From contig WWBZ02000051.1 of NCBI GenBank assembly GCA_011503125.2, forward strand, positions 3,534,001 to 3,598,000: a stretch of 64,000 bases of DNA, read 5' to 3'. Of this stretch, positions 21,001-32,126 are shown piece after piece. This stretch comes from Botryosphaeria dothidea. Taxonomy: Eukaryota > Ascomycota > Dothideomycetes > Botryosphaeriales > Botryosphaeriaceae. Under the pieces are notes generated by a model that saw nothing but the letters and a program-made list of their open reading frames with translations, was not told where the DNA came from and searched no databases. Position 1 is the first letter of the stretch, and each line of letters begins with the position of its first letter. Position numbers and translations under genes: made by a program.

Positions 21001-23100
21001 TTTCTCCTTTTTGTTTGATGATTTCACTGACTATCACCACCGCAGTCATATCATCGCAGCTGAAGGCATCCTGACGAATGAAAATCCTGGCATCAAGCAT
21101 CCCTCACTCTGGTACCGCTGGTAAGTTTCACCAGCAATTTCCTTTTCACATGCACCCACCTCGCACGATGATGAGGGGTTAATCCCCGAAAGAACAGTTA
21201 TTAGTGGGCCTGGATTCCTACCCGCTTCCAAGCCTTGGTCGTCCCTGCACACCCAACACATCTCGGTTTATCAGTGGAGGTCGGGCAATTGAACTGTTGT
21301 TGGGTACGCCTTTGGTATACCCGGGTACGTCAAACCCGGCTGTGCCTTTCGCAGGGCTTTACTCCTGTTGTAACCGGGTGTTGGGAGGATACATGGTGAG
21401 GTTGAGGAGGTTTCTGGGTCTGTGAATACGCCCCGTATGGGGTAGAGCTAATCTGAGTGCAACTTTGCGCAATCCGTGTCAAACTTTGTTCAACGCTAAG
21501 GCGATTGCTAATTATCATCATCCAATGCAGGTCGTCATTCAACTTCCCTCAGAACGTCCTCGAATCCCGACACACCCAGTCCGGTGAAAGAATCACGAAC
21601 ACCCGAGGGAATACTGCGGAGGGTATTTGGGGAATAATGTGATGGATTTCTTACGGGATCGGGTCCTCTATGTAGCTTGGGTATAATGCTTAGGGAAGAT
21701 CGACATCTACATGATGTGTCTCTATCGTGACCTTTGGCTCCATGGTGTTTCATGAAATTTGAGTGCACAGCCTCAATCCATCTGCGTTACTGCAGTCGAT
21801 TGGCAATTTTGCTTTATCAACGCTGGCATGCGAGCTGGAGCGGTGCGAACGGCCTGCGCGTCTCTTCCATGTCCAATACTAGCCGACCGCGCTCCTGACC
21901 GGTCGCGGGTCATGTTTGCATGCGCCAGTATGATGGAGTCGCAGCGCCCACGCACCAGCTGCTGCGCGGCGGTCTCACGCATCACCGTCGCCGCCGATCT
22001 TGTAATGCTTCCTCATGCAGCCTCCCATTGCCGCCCGTAACATTGCTTCCTCTTCCTCGCACGCAGCACCGAAACTCTCCCACGTTGCCCGAAGCCTTTT
22101 CTTCCAGCCGCAGCATTGCTCTCCACGCACCCGCCACCATACCATCAAGAACTCCTCCCACTCTCACGCACGACTCCACGCCGTCGCGCGGCCGGTCACT
22201 CGCAGCCGGCTTTCATCCTAAACAAGCACGCTCGACACATGCGTTCCATTTCCGCACAGCGCACTGGTGTGCCGCAGAATATTCCAGCATCACACAACGC
22301 GCGGTCTCAACTCTTCTGTCACAGGTTCCATCACTGCTCTCTTTCAGGCGAGGACCGCTCACGCCCAGCAAACCCGACGATCAGGGCGCAGCGGCTCCGC
22401 GGTAGCGCAAGAGAAAGAGAGAGGGCAAAAAGCAGTTCTCACCTCTCCATTCTACCAAAGAATTGGGTCTGACCATCAATGATCACCAGTGACCTCCCGC
22501 CACCACTTCCGGCCGAATTGAGCCCCTCATGTCGCTCATCCTCCCGTCTTCGCACCCCGCGCGCCCCGGAAGACGCGTCGTCCCAACAAGCTCCGGAGAC
22601 GGAGCCACGAATTTCCCAAGCGCAAGGGTTGGGCGGTGCGCGCGTCTGATTGGCGCGACGGGCGGCTGGTCCTTGCGCGAGGGCGATGGGGAGCGCGAGG
22701 GATGGGTTGGGAGAACGCTGTTTAGGCGACTGTTTGGGATCGAGGTTCTGAGGGGCTCACCAGCCTCTGAGGGGTTGGAAAACGAGTTTGGCAATGTTGA
22801 ATGATTTTTCACTGGCAGGGGAGAGGCGAGAGAGCGCTTGGAAGAGGGGGGCATTGTCGCTGGGTGCGTAGCGGGTGTTGTGCGAGGAGAGGGGCAAGCG
22901 GAGCAGAACAGAAACGCGCGAAGGCGGAATGGAACATCGTCGGGATGGGAGAAACTTCTGGGAAGTCTGCTGGACCGCTCCATCGCAAACGCTACTTCGA
23001 CATTGCTTGTGGTGTCTGGAAAGGTCACGTAGGAGCATCGTCGCTTCGACTGCTAGCTAGGAGACGTCGGGTTCGTCAGGCACGTGATTGAAAGCATTAA
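18051..23100. other. Gene-poor region of about 5 kb
   Basis: No gene is supported. GC-rich segments with NotI-type sites (18500-19100, 20100, 21830-22060) alternate with pyrimidine-rich stretches (20280-20800, 22030-22330). At 18287-18510 an open stretch without ATG (VEREEALYLVSEVQKQDGRV and onward) looks coding but is preceded directly by TAG and may be a gene remnant. Two small hairpins, GAGGGAT-TTG-ATCCCTC at 20854 and GGGG-TTAAT-CCCC at 21175, lie about 320 bp apart in loosely similar context. Confidence 0.35.
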
Positions 23101-24150
23101 GAGACGCTAGCCTATCGTTTTCAACCACTACTTTTGTCAGGCCCCTCAGGCGCTACCACCTTAGATAGCTGGGCAGATGCCCAGCAGCAACCAAAGGCCC
23201 CAGCTGCACCAAGGACAACTCGGTTAGGCACTAGGGCACGGGCCCAGCGCTAGGCGGTTGGGTATATCTACCCTTTACCCTCTCTTTCAAACTCTCTTTC
23301 CTTTTCTCCTTGTGCATAGATTTTCAGTTGAAAGCAATACCATCATTTCGGCTTTGCTGCCTCACAACTTTATACTTCTAAATAATACGTCTATTTTATT
23401 ATCTAGGCTTTAAAGAATTATATAGATAGATAGATAGATAAATTCAATTTTAAGCTGATTTAGCTCCCCGAAGGGTCCATGCAGCTGTGGCTATCTGTAA
23501 GGGTATATGGAAGGGGAAACCGTGGCTACTTTCTTGGGATAGCCCGGGTAAAAACCTTCCCTATCTACAATGGTAGTATCCGCAGATACTCTATTTAGTA
23601 TGGTTTTTCTATATACCGGTAGCGGTGTCTAAAGTAGGAAGAGTAGCTAAGAGGGAGGAACTGTAGAGAGAGGTGACTGTAAATCTTAAGACTAAGCCGT
23701 AAGAAGTCCCGGCTTACCTATTTATAAGCGCTGGTAAAGCGCTCTTAAAATTTATTTTTAGAAGCGCCTAGCTGGCCCTTCTCCCCCTTGTTACCGCCAG
23801 AGAGAACGCGGGTACGTATGCTTTTATAGTGGGACGTACATGCCACTTGTGGCCCACCCTAACCACCTGTGGATTTTCCCCCTTATCACCGCTAGGGAGA
23901 ACGCGGGTACGTGTGCTTTTAACGTGGGACGCACATGCCACGAGTAGGTAAGCGGTCTAAGATTCGAACTTAGAACCTGTGCCACCCTAAAGAATTATAT
24001 AGTTTTTAAAAGTTTCTAAAGAGGTCTATAATAGAGTTACTATAATTAGTTAAGCTTTGGCTTACTAAGCTAAATTCTTAGTACTTAAAGCCTTTCTTCG
24101 GCTGGGTAGAACTGGAACTTCGTTAAATACCGCTAATTACCTAATTTTAC
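23100..24150. repeat. AT-rich, RIP-like repeat relic
   Basis: Base composition changes sharply from the GC-rich flanks to TA-rich sequence with many TATAGATA, TTAAG and CTATATA words and no usable reading frame. Two copies of a roughly 95-bp direct repeat lie at about 23780-23870 and 23880-23945. Over their shared part they differ mostly by C/T and G/A transitions (for example CGTATG/CGTGTG and ACCGCC/ACCGCT). The words AAAGAATTATATAG occur at both 23412 and 23990. A (GATA)n stretch lies at about 23425-23442. This fits a transposon relic mutated by RIP; the element type cannot be told. Confidence 0.7.
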
Positions 24151-24208
24151 CTAACAGCTTGCTCCTCTACACCACCCGCCGCCGCGGCTGCGTCCGCCGC
24201 GTCCAACC

Positions 24209-26243
24209 ATGTCCGACGCGTCGCAGCCCGCCAAACGCGCCCGCACCGCCAGATCGACCACCGCACCGCCATCGCGCCCTTCCAAGGCAAGCCGCGCCTC
24301 CTCTCCACCCGATTGCGCACCCATTGGCGCCTGCGACCGCCCTCGCTGACTCTCCCTCGCAGCCGCCGCGCCCAGCCGCATCCTCCTCCTCCTCCGCCGC
24401 TGCCGCGCCCCCGAAGCCAGACGTAGACCTCCCGCCGACGTACGTCCCCCGCCGCGACATCCCGCCCATCGCCCCCACCCCGTCGCACGCATGCCCGCTC
24501 GGCTCCGCCGCCCGCGCCGCCCTGCTGTCGCGCCGCTACGACCTCGCGTCCGGGCAGCCGCTGTACCGCGTGCGCGTCGAGCACCTGCGCGCGCGGTCGG
24601 CGTCGGCGCCGGCGCCCACACCCGGCTCGCGAGAAGATGACGGGTGGGAGGTGGAGCGGACGGAGGAGGTGGGCGTGTGGCTGGCGGACGTGCTGGCGTA
24701 CGTGTCGCCGGCGGAGCTGGAGCGGTTCGAGCTGGCGTACGAGGAGGACGTGGTGGTGATGGTGGACGTGGAGGGGGCGATGCTGCTGGCGAGCAAGGAG
24801 GCGCGGCAGCAGATGATGGCCGGGTGGGGTGGCGGCGAGGAGCGGCCGGGCTGGCCGGCGCAGGGCGCGCGGGGGAAGAAGGCCCCGAAGAGGGCGTTTG
24901 TGGATTTGCTGCCGCCGGTCAGGCGGAGGGGCAGGCCGAAGAAGGTCAGGACGGCGGAGGTCATGGGGGTTGTGGAAGGGGATGAGGATGCGGGAGGGGA
25001 GGGCCTGGCGCAGACGGCTACGGATACCGGCTCGGAGACGCATGAGTATGGGGACTGGGTCGATCCGGCGAGCGTGCGGGGCACGGCGCCGGTGGAAGGG
25101 GGCAAGGATGAGAACACCGAGCGGGATGAGCTGGCGACGTCTGAAGATAGTCGGGAGCAATTGGGATTGTGGAGGGCTCGAGGCGAATTCGAGCAGCCAC
25201 CAACAGCCCATCATTCCTCAAGACGGGCCAACCGATCAGGAACGAAGAGCGGGACGTCTTCCGCCGTCGATGCAACAGCGAGGAGCAGAACACGAGGCAG
25301 TCCCAAGAAGCGCGAGACGACCGATCACGGAAATTCTCGCCGCACCGCCAGCATCTTGTCCATTACGTCTTCCTCAATCAGCGAGTCCAGATCCAGCAGA
25401 GGCGCCCATACCAAATCAGGAACCTCTTCCGGTGTCGATGCATCGGAAGAAGATGGTCCACGAAGCATACAGAAGAAGCGCGAGGCGACTGATTATGGCA
25501 CCACCCGGCGCACTTCCATCGTCCTGTCCACCACATCCTCCCCCGTCAGCGCATCTAGATCTACCAACGGCGCCCGTCTACGCAGATCGTCCGTCTCTTC
25601 CAACGAATTTTCCCATAGCGTCAACAGCCACCGACCCTCCACTCGATCCAGCACAGCAGCCTCGCGATCAGGCTCCTTGGCCGCGGCAGAGAACGGCGCA
25701 GCCAATCTGCTTTCAGCTTTCGGTGCAACGCAAGCATCGCGGTGGAAGAACAAGGCAAGAGAAAGCTCTTTGTACGACCCGGACGCCCCACCCCGCGCCT
25801 CTCAGCAGAACAAGTCAAGCAGGGATGGAATGGTGAAGGAGTCGAAACGCCGCTTGTCGACAACATTGGCGCTTCACAATGCCTCGTCCATGCTACATCC
25901 ACCCGCCGAGGGCATCTCCTGGGAGCCTGAAGAACGCGAAGAAGAGGAGCAAGAGTACGAGATCGAATCGATAATCACGCACAAGGCTTTCGCGGGGGAT
26001 ACATATTACCTGGTCAAATGGGCGAACTGGCCACCGGATAATGAGAGCTGGTTCACGGCGGAGGAGTTGGAGGGTGCCCAGGAGGTGTTGGACGAATACT
26101 TGGATAATATACGCAGGGAGATGAAGGGAAAGAACGGGAAAGGGAAAGGGCGAATGGTTCCGGGAGCCTCTCGTGCAGGATCGACTTCCGGTAGTGGTCG
26201 CGGTCTTGAGGCGGAGGACAAAGAAGTGGATTTTGTTGGATGA
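24209..26243 (+). CDS. Chromodomain and AT-hook protein
   Basis: Two exons, 24209-24286 and 24363-26243, encode 652 residues. The 76-bp intron is of the rare GC-AG type (AAG|GCAAGC, CGCTGAC branch, CTCGCAG acceptor); reading through it gives a stop. Residues 213-220 (RRRGRPKK) are an AT-hook. Residues about 557-612 form a canonical chromodomain, EYEIESIITHKAF then YYLVKWANWP and ESW; Y558, W579 and W582 match the aromatic cage that binds methyl-lysine in HP1-type domains. The middle is Ser/Arg-rich and disordered and contains two similar SGTSS-V-DA segments. The gene starts about 60 bp from a RIP-like block. A heterochromatin reader is the likely role; no chromoshadow or catalytic domain is present. 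Confidence 0.85.
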
Positions 26244-27509
26244 AGAAGCGGGAGTCTTCCACAATGAATGCTCTTTGCATTTAGTCAAGTGTATTAACAG
26301 GATATGGGTTTTTGGAGTTTTTGGGTTGGCTGGAATTTCTCTGCTACATCGGCCACATACATCGGGAACAGCGCAAGCTGGGGCAGGGAAGGCGGGGTTG
26401 AGTATCCAGCATGTTTAGAATTCAGAAGCGCAAATGCCATTGGGGGTAGTTCAAAACGTCGAGCGCTGTTGGCGGGATAGCTTCTCCTGATGTCAGCGCT
26501 GAGTGCTTTGAAGATTAAAGTTTTATCGATACTAGGGGCTCTAGAGAATTGTTCAAATATGGTTAAGGCAATGGTTAATCACCCGTGGTCGCGGGGGCGT
26601 CGTTGATCGGCTTGCGACTCTTATCGATAACGACAGTTCGCGATGCTTAGTATGGTGTTGAAGGACCATCAACAGTAACGCCTCAGTGCTTGTTGCTGGC
26701 TCGCACTTCTGAACACAACGGAGCCCTGGCCCCACGCCCGAAATTGGCAGACTTATGTCCCAGGAAGGCCTCTCGAACCGTTCACATGTCTGAGACGTTC
26801 ACACGCCGTCTCTGGCCTTCGCGATGGGTGGATCTAGATGGCTCTTGGGTTGGACATGTATGTTTTTCGTACATCCTTCCAGAGTGGGCGCACATTTTCC
26901 ACAAGAATCCGGCTCGGGCGCAAGTTTCCGGTGCATTTTCCAGTCAGTAATGGTCACCTTCCGTCTACCAGCCAGCGGCGAGGAAAGTACGAGAAGGGGC
27001 AGGGCGCATGGACTTCGCACCTGCTTCATCTTGGAGTTAGGCAGTGAAAAGATGCACATGTCCCGCAATCACATCATTCTACAACACCGCATGGACTTTC
27101 GTTGAGCGGCGCGCAGGCCAAAGCATGGTCCTCCTCAGTTGTCTTCTCTTGGAGATTGGGGTTACAGCCGGGACCTTGCATTGGCGGCGTGCAGGAGCAA
27201 AGTGCCGCTACTGCCGTGAGATTCCTTCCACGCCATCTGATGCTCCATCTCGGCTCGCTGAGTCTGCTCTTCAGCCTGCCACTCATCACAACATGCGCAA
27301 GATTCTATCCGCGCTCAGACGTCACCCTCACTCGCACACAAAGGCACGTCCACCTTCTGGTTGCTGAGGTGAGGCCCCGCTCCGTTCTGCGAGAACTCGG
27401 CTACAGCAAATCTCTCTGCCATCGCCTGTTCCGACTTCTAAGGCTATCTGATACTCAGCTGACGCGCAGGAGCTCCATCTGCCGAGCTGGGCCTCCACGC
27501 CGCCAGACA
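26244..27509. other. Intergenic region and probable leader
   Basis: No gene is supported. From about 27100 the sequence is open in the frame of the next gene, but the encoded residues look like untranslated or intronic sequence (Cys/Leu/Arg-rich, no start until 27510). Confidence 0.4.
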
Positions 27510-28709
27510 ATGCCTCCACCTGTCCTTGCGGACTACCAACTTCTGCCGCACCCGTCCTTGGCCTATCGACCTGCGCCAGCCAACACCATTGGTCACGGGC
27601 TCTACAATGCTCAGTCAACCTACACCATTGCTCAAGGCCCATCCTACGCTCAACCCACCTACCACTTTCACGCCGATCCTCAACCACTCTACAACGTCCA
27701 GCCCGCTTTCCAACCACCCTACCACGCTCAGTCCGCATTTCAGCCAAGCGACAACTTTCACGTCGATCCTCGTCCACCTTTTCCCGTACAACCTCCATTC
27801 CAGCCGACACATACCTTCCAAACTCTCCCGTTCCGACCGCCCTCTCACCCCCCGCCCGTGCTGCCAGCTCCGCAACCTCATACCTACGTCCAAAATCTAG
27901 AGTACGCATTGAGACCCAGACGTACACCGACACCAACCACGATGCCGCCCGCCAAAAGACGCAAGACGGCAGCGCCAGCGACCGCACCTACCTTCACCAA
28001 GACACGCAAAACAACGACCAACGTCACCAGCACACCCACGACCGTCACAACCGCTCAGCCAATCGAGCCATGCATCAACAGCAACAGCCACTTCCACCGC
28101 CTGCGCTGCGGCCACGTCGTCAAGACCGCGCTGACCGGCCCGCCGACCGCCTGCGCGACCAACTGCGAGGCCCAACCCCAGCCCGACGCCAACGACGCCT
28201 GGGGCGCTCACCCCTTCGCCTGCCCCGTCTGCATCGCGCGCGCACTCTCCATGCTCTGGAAGATGGACGTCGTCAACCTGAAGAAGCAACTCCAGACCCT
28301 CTCCTTCGACGCCTTCGCGGCGTGGGTCCACCGCAACTACGTCCGCGCGTGGGAGCAGCGCCGCCAGACGCGCCTCAAGCACTGGATCCCGAACGCCCGG
28401 CCGTGCGCGCAGCTGAGCGTGCGTGAGCGCGGCATGGTGGCGTGGCGCGCGGACGAGGCGCGCGCGCCGTATCCGATTGAGGAGTATCGCAGGGTCTATG
28501 AGCGGAGGGAGGTCCATGCCGACTTCTGGAACAGCGAGTATAGGGACCTCACCGTTGAGGAGGAGCAGGCTGAGGCGGAGCCGGGCATCGTCCATCAGAG
28601 TGTCGAGAGAGAAGGCGTGCATTATGCGGCGCCGGGCGTGCACTATCCGAGTCCGTGGGATCATGAGGAGTGGGATGGCGGTTTGGCGTGGGATGGGAAG
28701 GATACGTGA
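27510..28709 (+). CDS. Hypothetical protein with Cys/His cluster
   Basis: A single exon of 399 residues starts at ATG 27510 (MPPPVLADYQLLPHPSLAYR). Residues 1-125 are Pro/Gln/Phe/His-rich with a loose repeat of the type QPxYHAQxxFQP, perhaps a prion-like or activation segment. Residues about 145-155 (MPPAKRRKTA) are a likely nuclear localisation signal, and the ATG there (27942) is an alternative start. Residues about 196-242 hold a Cys/His cluster: RLRCGH, then CATNC, then CPVC, consistent with a RING-like or other zinc-binding fold, followed by helical sequence rich in Trp and Arg. The exact family is not recognised. The antisense frame over 27897-28868 is shadow. Confidence 0.65.
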   Translation: MPPPVLADYQLLPHPSLAYRPAPANTIGHGLYNAQSTYTIAQGPSYAQPTYHFHADPQPLYNVQPAFQPPYHAQSAFQPSDNFHVDPRPPFPVQPPFQPTHTFQTLPFRPPSHPPPVLPAPQPHTYVQNLEYALRPRRTPTPTTMPPAKRRKTAAPATAPTFTKTRKTTTNVTSTPTTVTTAQPIEPCINSNSHFHRLRCGHVVKTALTGPPTACATNCEAQPQPDANDAWGAHPFACPVCIARALSMLWKMDVVNLKKQLQTLSFDAFAAWVHRNYVRAWEQRRQTRLKHWIPNARPCAQLSVRERGMVAWRADEARAPYPIEEYRRVYERREVHADFWNSEYRDLTVEEEQAEAEPGIVHQSVEREGVHYAAPGVHYPSPWDHEEWDGGLAWDGKDT

Positions 28710-30590
28710 TGGCGGTGATGATGATGATACTATGGCGATGCGATCGAGCAGTGTGACATGGCACTTTGCAAGAACTACGGTAATGAGGCCGCGATGATGA
28801 GAAGGCGTCGTGGGTGGTTTGCTGACGTCGAAGACTGGGAATTCGTCACGCTGCATCGGATAGACCATGCTGATATCTTTAATTCAGATCATTCTTATTC
28901 AAACGTCCTTCCCTTAACTCCCTCATCCCGCTCTGAGGCTCCACTCTGCACCATCCATCACCCTGGCGCTTCGCTGCAGAAGTTATATGATTCATGGCTG
29001 GGAACTCAAGGCTACTGCCACTTACATCCGCGCATAATTCAAAACCGCCTTCTACCTTCTAATGAATCCGCTTTTAGGGAGCATACTGCACTCATGACCT
29101 AGTCACCCCATGTCTGCCCGTCCGAACGGTTGATATATCTCCGCTGCGAACTGAATACTGCAGGTGGATCCACGCTCCATTCCGTTTGTGTACATATACA
29201 CCCATCTACTGTGGCGCCAAATAAATTACTAACTACAATAAGAAGTTATCTTGACTTGGTATCCGGTGGAATGAACGCTTGACGAGATTCGTACCATGGT
29301 TGAGAAAATTTGGTCCCTGTAAGGCCGTCGATAAGCGCCCCTCTGTGAATTTGAGGAACCCCACGAGAGATCTCGGCTCCCAGAGCGTCGTTATGTGACT
29401 CCACTCTAGCAATACAACACTGGGGAGTGGTTTGGCGCTCTGAAATGGTTTGCACGGACATGAAGGGTGGGGTAAAGAGCATGCATTCAAGGCAACAGAG
29501 AAGGATGCAAAGACAGAAGCTACCGCGGAAACACTTCCGGAGATGACTCTTCCTCTTTTTCTCTTCGTCTGCCTGGCTTCTTCCTTCATCTGCTGCAGCG
29601 TCGGGTGACGAACAGGCATCCTGATCCCGCTCCTTAACGGCACCACTTACGCACACTCACGCTTGACCTCCCCAAAGCGCATGGTTGAGACCATCAACGT
29701 GTTGAAGGAGGTAATTCATCCTTGAAGCCCAGTCCTGAAATGCCACTCTTCCGTGCGGCCGATTCTCCAGAAGGGACCGTGCAGGGAAAGTGTACGGGGT
29801 CTGGCTCCCAATTTCTCCGAAGTTGCTACGCTGTTGGTGGACATCTCATCGCCAACTATCAGTCCAAATAAGAGAGATGACCTTTGGATATGGATGTGAT
29901 GGATGGAAAGGTGAGAGGAAAAAGGAGCAAGAAGGATCATTTGAATGGACGGCCGGTTATGTTAGATGATCGCAGCGTATACGCAGAAGTAGCGTTATCA
30001 CTGAGATGCAAAGCTGGGTGCTATTAACTTAAAACATACGAATTCACGAAGCGAGTAACACTGAATTTCTGGTGGAGCCGTGCGTCTGGAAACGGCATGA
30101 GCCTGTAAAGCCATCACATGACGGGGCAATAGAAAGGTAAAAGACAGAAGATGACTATCGACAAGTGCTATACTACTGTAGTTTCATCCCCAGATTTCAC
30201 CCACTTGGCTGTGCAGAACCACAGAACTATGTAAACGCTTAGCCATCAAGATATGAAAACAGAAAGCCTTCCGCAGAACGGAAATGTAAGACGAATCAAG
30301 AAAGAGAACTACAAGTGCCTCCCAGTATCTCCCATCAAGCCAAAACCGCCCCATACTCGAAGCTAACGCACAATGAGCAAACCACAGTACATTCAACGCC
30401 AAAGAAGAAATGAAACAAGAAGAGAATCGCCAATGCCTTCTCTACTTCCGGTCGATGTCAGATCGGTCGTATGTCCGGTCGTTATCGCACGTGTGATATG
30501 GTCAGCATGCGTCCACGTTTCTTTTGAGGAAGGGGAGGAAACTTACCGTCTTTTGCATCCCCAATCCAGACCCAGTGACCGACGGACCCG
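28710..30590. other. Intergenic region
   Basis: No gene is supported. Open frames on the minus strand at 29233-29656 lack domains and overlap each other in two frames. Confidence 0.35.
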
Positions 30591-30729
30591 AAAGACCAAA
30601 GCCTCCAAAGCCCTCAGCGAACCACGACCAACACCTCCACCACCAACTCCACCACGCAACTCTCCAAGAACGCGAAAAGCAAAAACCACCCACTCCCCTC
30701 CCCATGACCCCTCCGCCATCCCCCATGAC

Positions 30730-30910
30730 ACCCTCAAAAGGGCAACCCCCTTAGCGCAACACCGTCCACAGACGGCAGCGCGAACCCCCATAGTTGCTTT
30801 CCCGGCGCCTTTCCCCATTTTCCCCTGTCCCCTCCTCCGCCCTTCCCCGATTCGCCCTCAACAGGGCTTCCGCCTTAGCGCAACGTCGAATCGCTAACGC
30901 GAGACGGCGG
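30730..30910 (+). repeat. Two-copy short direct repeat
   Basis: CCTTAGCGCAAC followed within 20 nt by GACGGCRGCGCG occurs at about 30749 and again at about 30871, each preceded by CAAMAGGGC. The copies lie about 120 bp apart and contain short G/C-rich stems. Confidence 0.6.
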
Positions 30911-31057
30911 CGCGGACCTATTTTTTTTTTTTTCCTTTCGTTCTCTTCCTCCGCTCTGCCACCTCCCTCTTCTTTTTTCTACCTACGACGGCGCCATGAT
31001 GCACGGCTTCCATGGTCTTGCCCGTCACGCACGGCCTGTGCCACGTTGATGAGAAGA

Positions 31058-31090
31058 GTGGTGGTGGTGGTGGTGGTGGTGGTGGTGTGG
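31058..31090. repeat. (GGT)n microsatellite
   Basis: About ten uninterrupted GGT units. Confidence 0.9.
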
Positions 31091-31184
31091 CCGGGCCTGT
31101 GCGTCTTCCTTCCGTGCCGGCTTTTGATGGTGCTGGCGTGTTCTTTTTTTCCTGTTGGATGGGTTGTGCTGTGCGTGCGTTGTG

Positions 31185-31445
31185 ACGGGAGCGCGTCTGC
31201 GTGGTGGGACGCGCGAGAGAGACTCTTTAGCCGGTCTCGTTATTTTCTTTTTTTTTTGATTTTGGTTTGTTTCTCGAAGCGCGCGTGATGGGTGCGCGGA
31301 CGCGGGGAGACTCTTTGGCCGGTCTCGAGTGAGGAGCTCTTGGGGTTCGCGCGAAGGTTCGCCCGGGGGGGGGGGGGGGGGGGGGTGCGCGGCGCATCTG
31401 CTCGCGGCGGGACGCGGGGAGATTCCTTTGCTGGTCTTGTCAAGG
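31185..31445 (+). repeat. Three degenerate tandem units with a G21 tract
   Basis: The phrase GGGACGCG...GAGACTCTTTRGCCGGTCTC occurs at about 31205 and 31295 and, more diverged, at about 31405 (GAGATTCCTTTGCTGGTCTT), giving units of roughly 90-110 bp. An uninterrupted run of 21 G residues at 31365-31385 lies within the second unit. Confidence 0.65.
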
Positions 31446-32126
31446 TGACGGCTGGGGAGGTTTTGGTGGTTTCGCGCGGCAAGAGTGCGCCGTGCGTCAG
31501 TCGTGGGTGGGGTGACGCGAGAAGACGGTGCTGAGTCGCGACTGATGTTGCTCTGAGGCGTGGACCACGGCTTGTGCGAAGCTCCGGCGGGAGTAGTGGC
31601 GTCTGATCACCACCCTGGAAAGAAAGCTCAACCACCAGAAGACAAGCAGAAGGCGTGCGCACGGTAGGTAGGGGGGGACTGCGACGCGGCTCTGTGTCTG
31701 GCGAGAAGCGAATGTGGATGGGGACAGAGAGAGCGCTTGGCCGGAGGTGGAGAGGTGGTACAGAGTCCAGAAACATTGGCAAGAGGTGATGTCGACTGCC
31801 GGTGTCATGGTGGTGGTGAAGTTCGTTTCGCTGGATGGTTCCATCTGCAGCCTGGCTGGGGACAGGGAGAGCCTCGAATGAGGATGGCCTGTCGAAGGGA
31901 GGAGGACAGAGCCTGACATGCGCATGACCGCTCAGAACAGGGAGAGCCCACAAGGGGATGGCCTGTTCTCATGTTGCAAGGTGTACAGGACGAACAGGCA
32001 AGGCGCAGATCGAGTGACGAGAAGAACCGAGAGAGAGAACTAAGAGGAAACCGCAACCAGAAGACCGCGCGAGAACGACAGACCAAGCCGCAGCGAGCTG
32101 ACCAGAGGGAGGCGATCCGGAGGCGT
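31446..32126. other. Spacer with a short direct repeat
   Basis: No gene is supported. ACAGGGAGAGCC followed by GGATGGCCTGT occurs twice, near 31861 and 31937, about 77 bp apart. Open frames here overlap in several frames and look like GC shadow. Confidence 0.35.

Noticed and set aside
23955..23990. Possible tRNA gene on the minus strand: CTAAG-TTCGAAT-CTTAG is a perfect T-arm shape
   Set aside because: No matching acceptor 5' strand, D-arm or anticodon arm is found at the right distance in the AT-rich sequence. At most it is a tRNA-derived relic inside a repeat.
24147..25214. 355-codon minus-strand open frame
   Set aside because: Arg/His/Pro-rich shadow of the high-GC chromodomain gene.
29233..29656. 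Two overlapping minus-strand frames
   Set aside because: Neither has a recognisable domain and they contradict each other.
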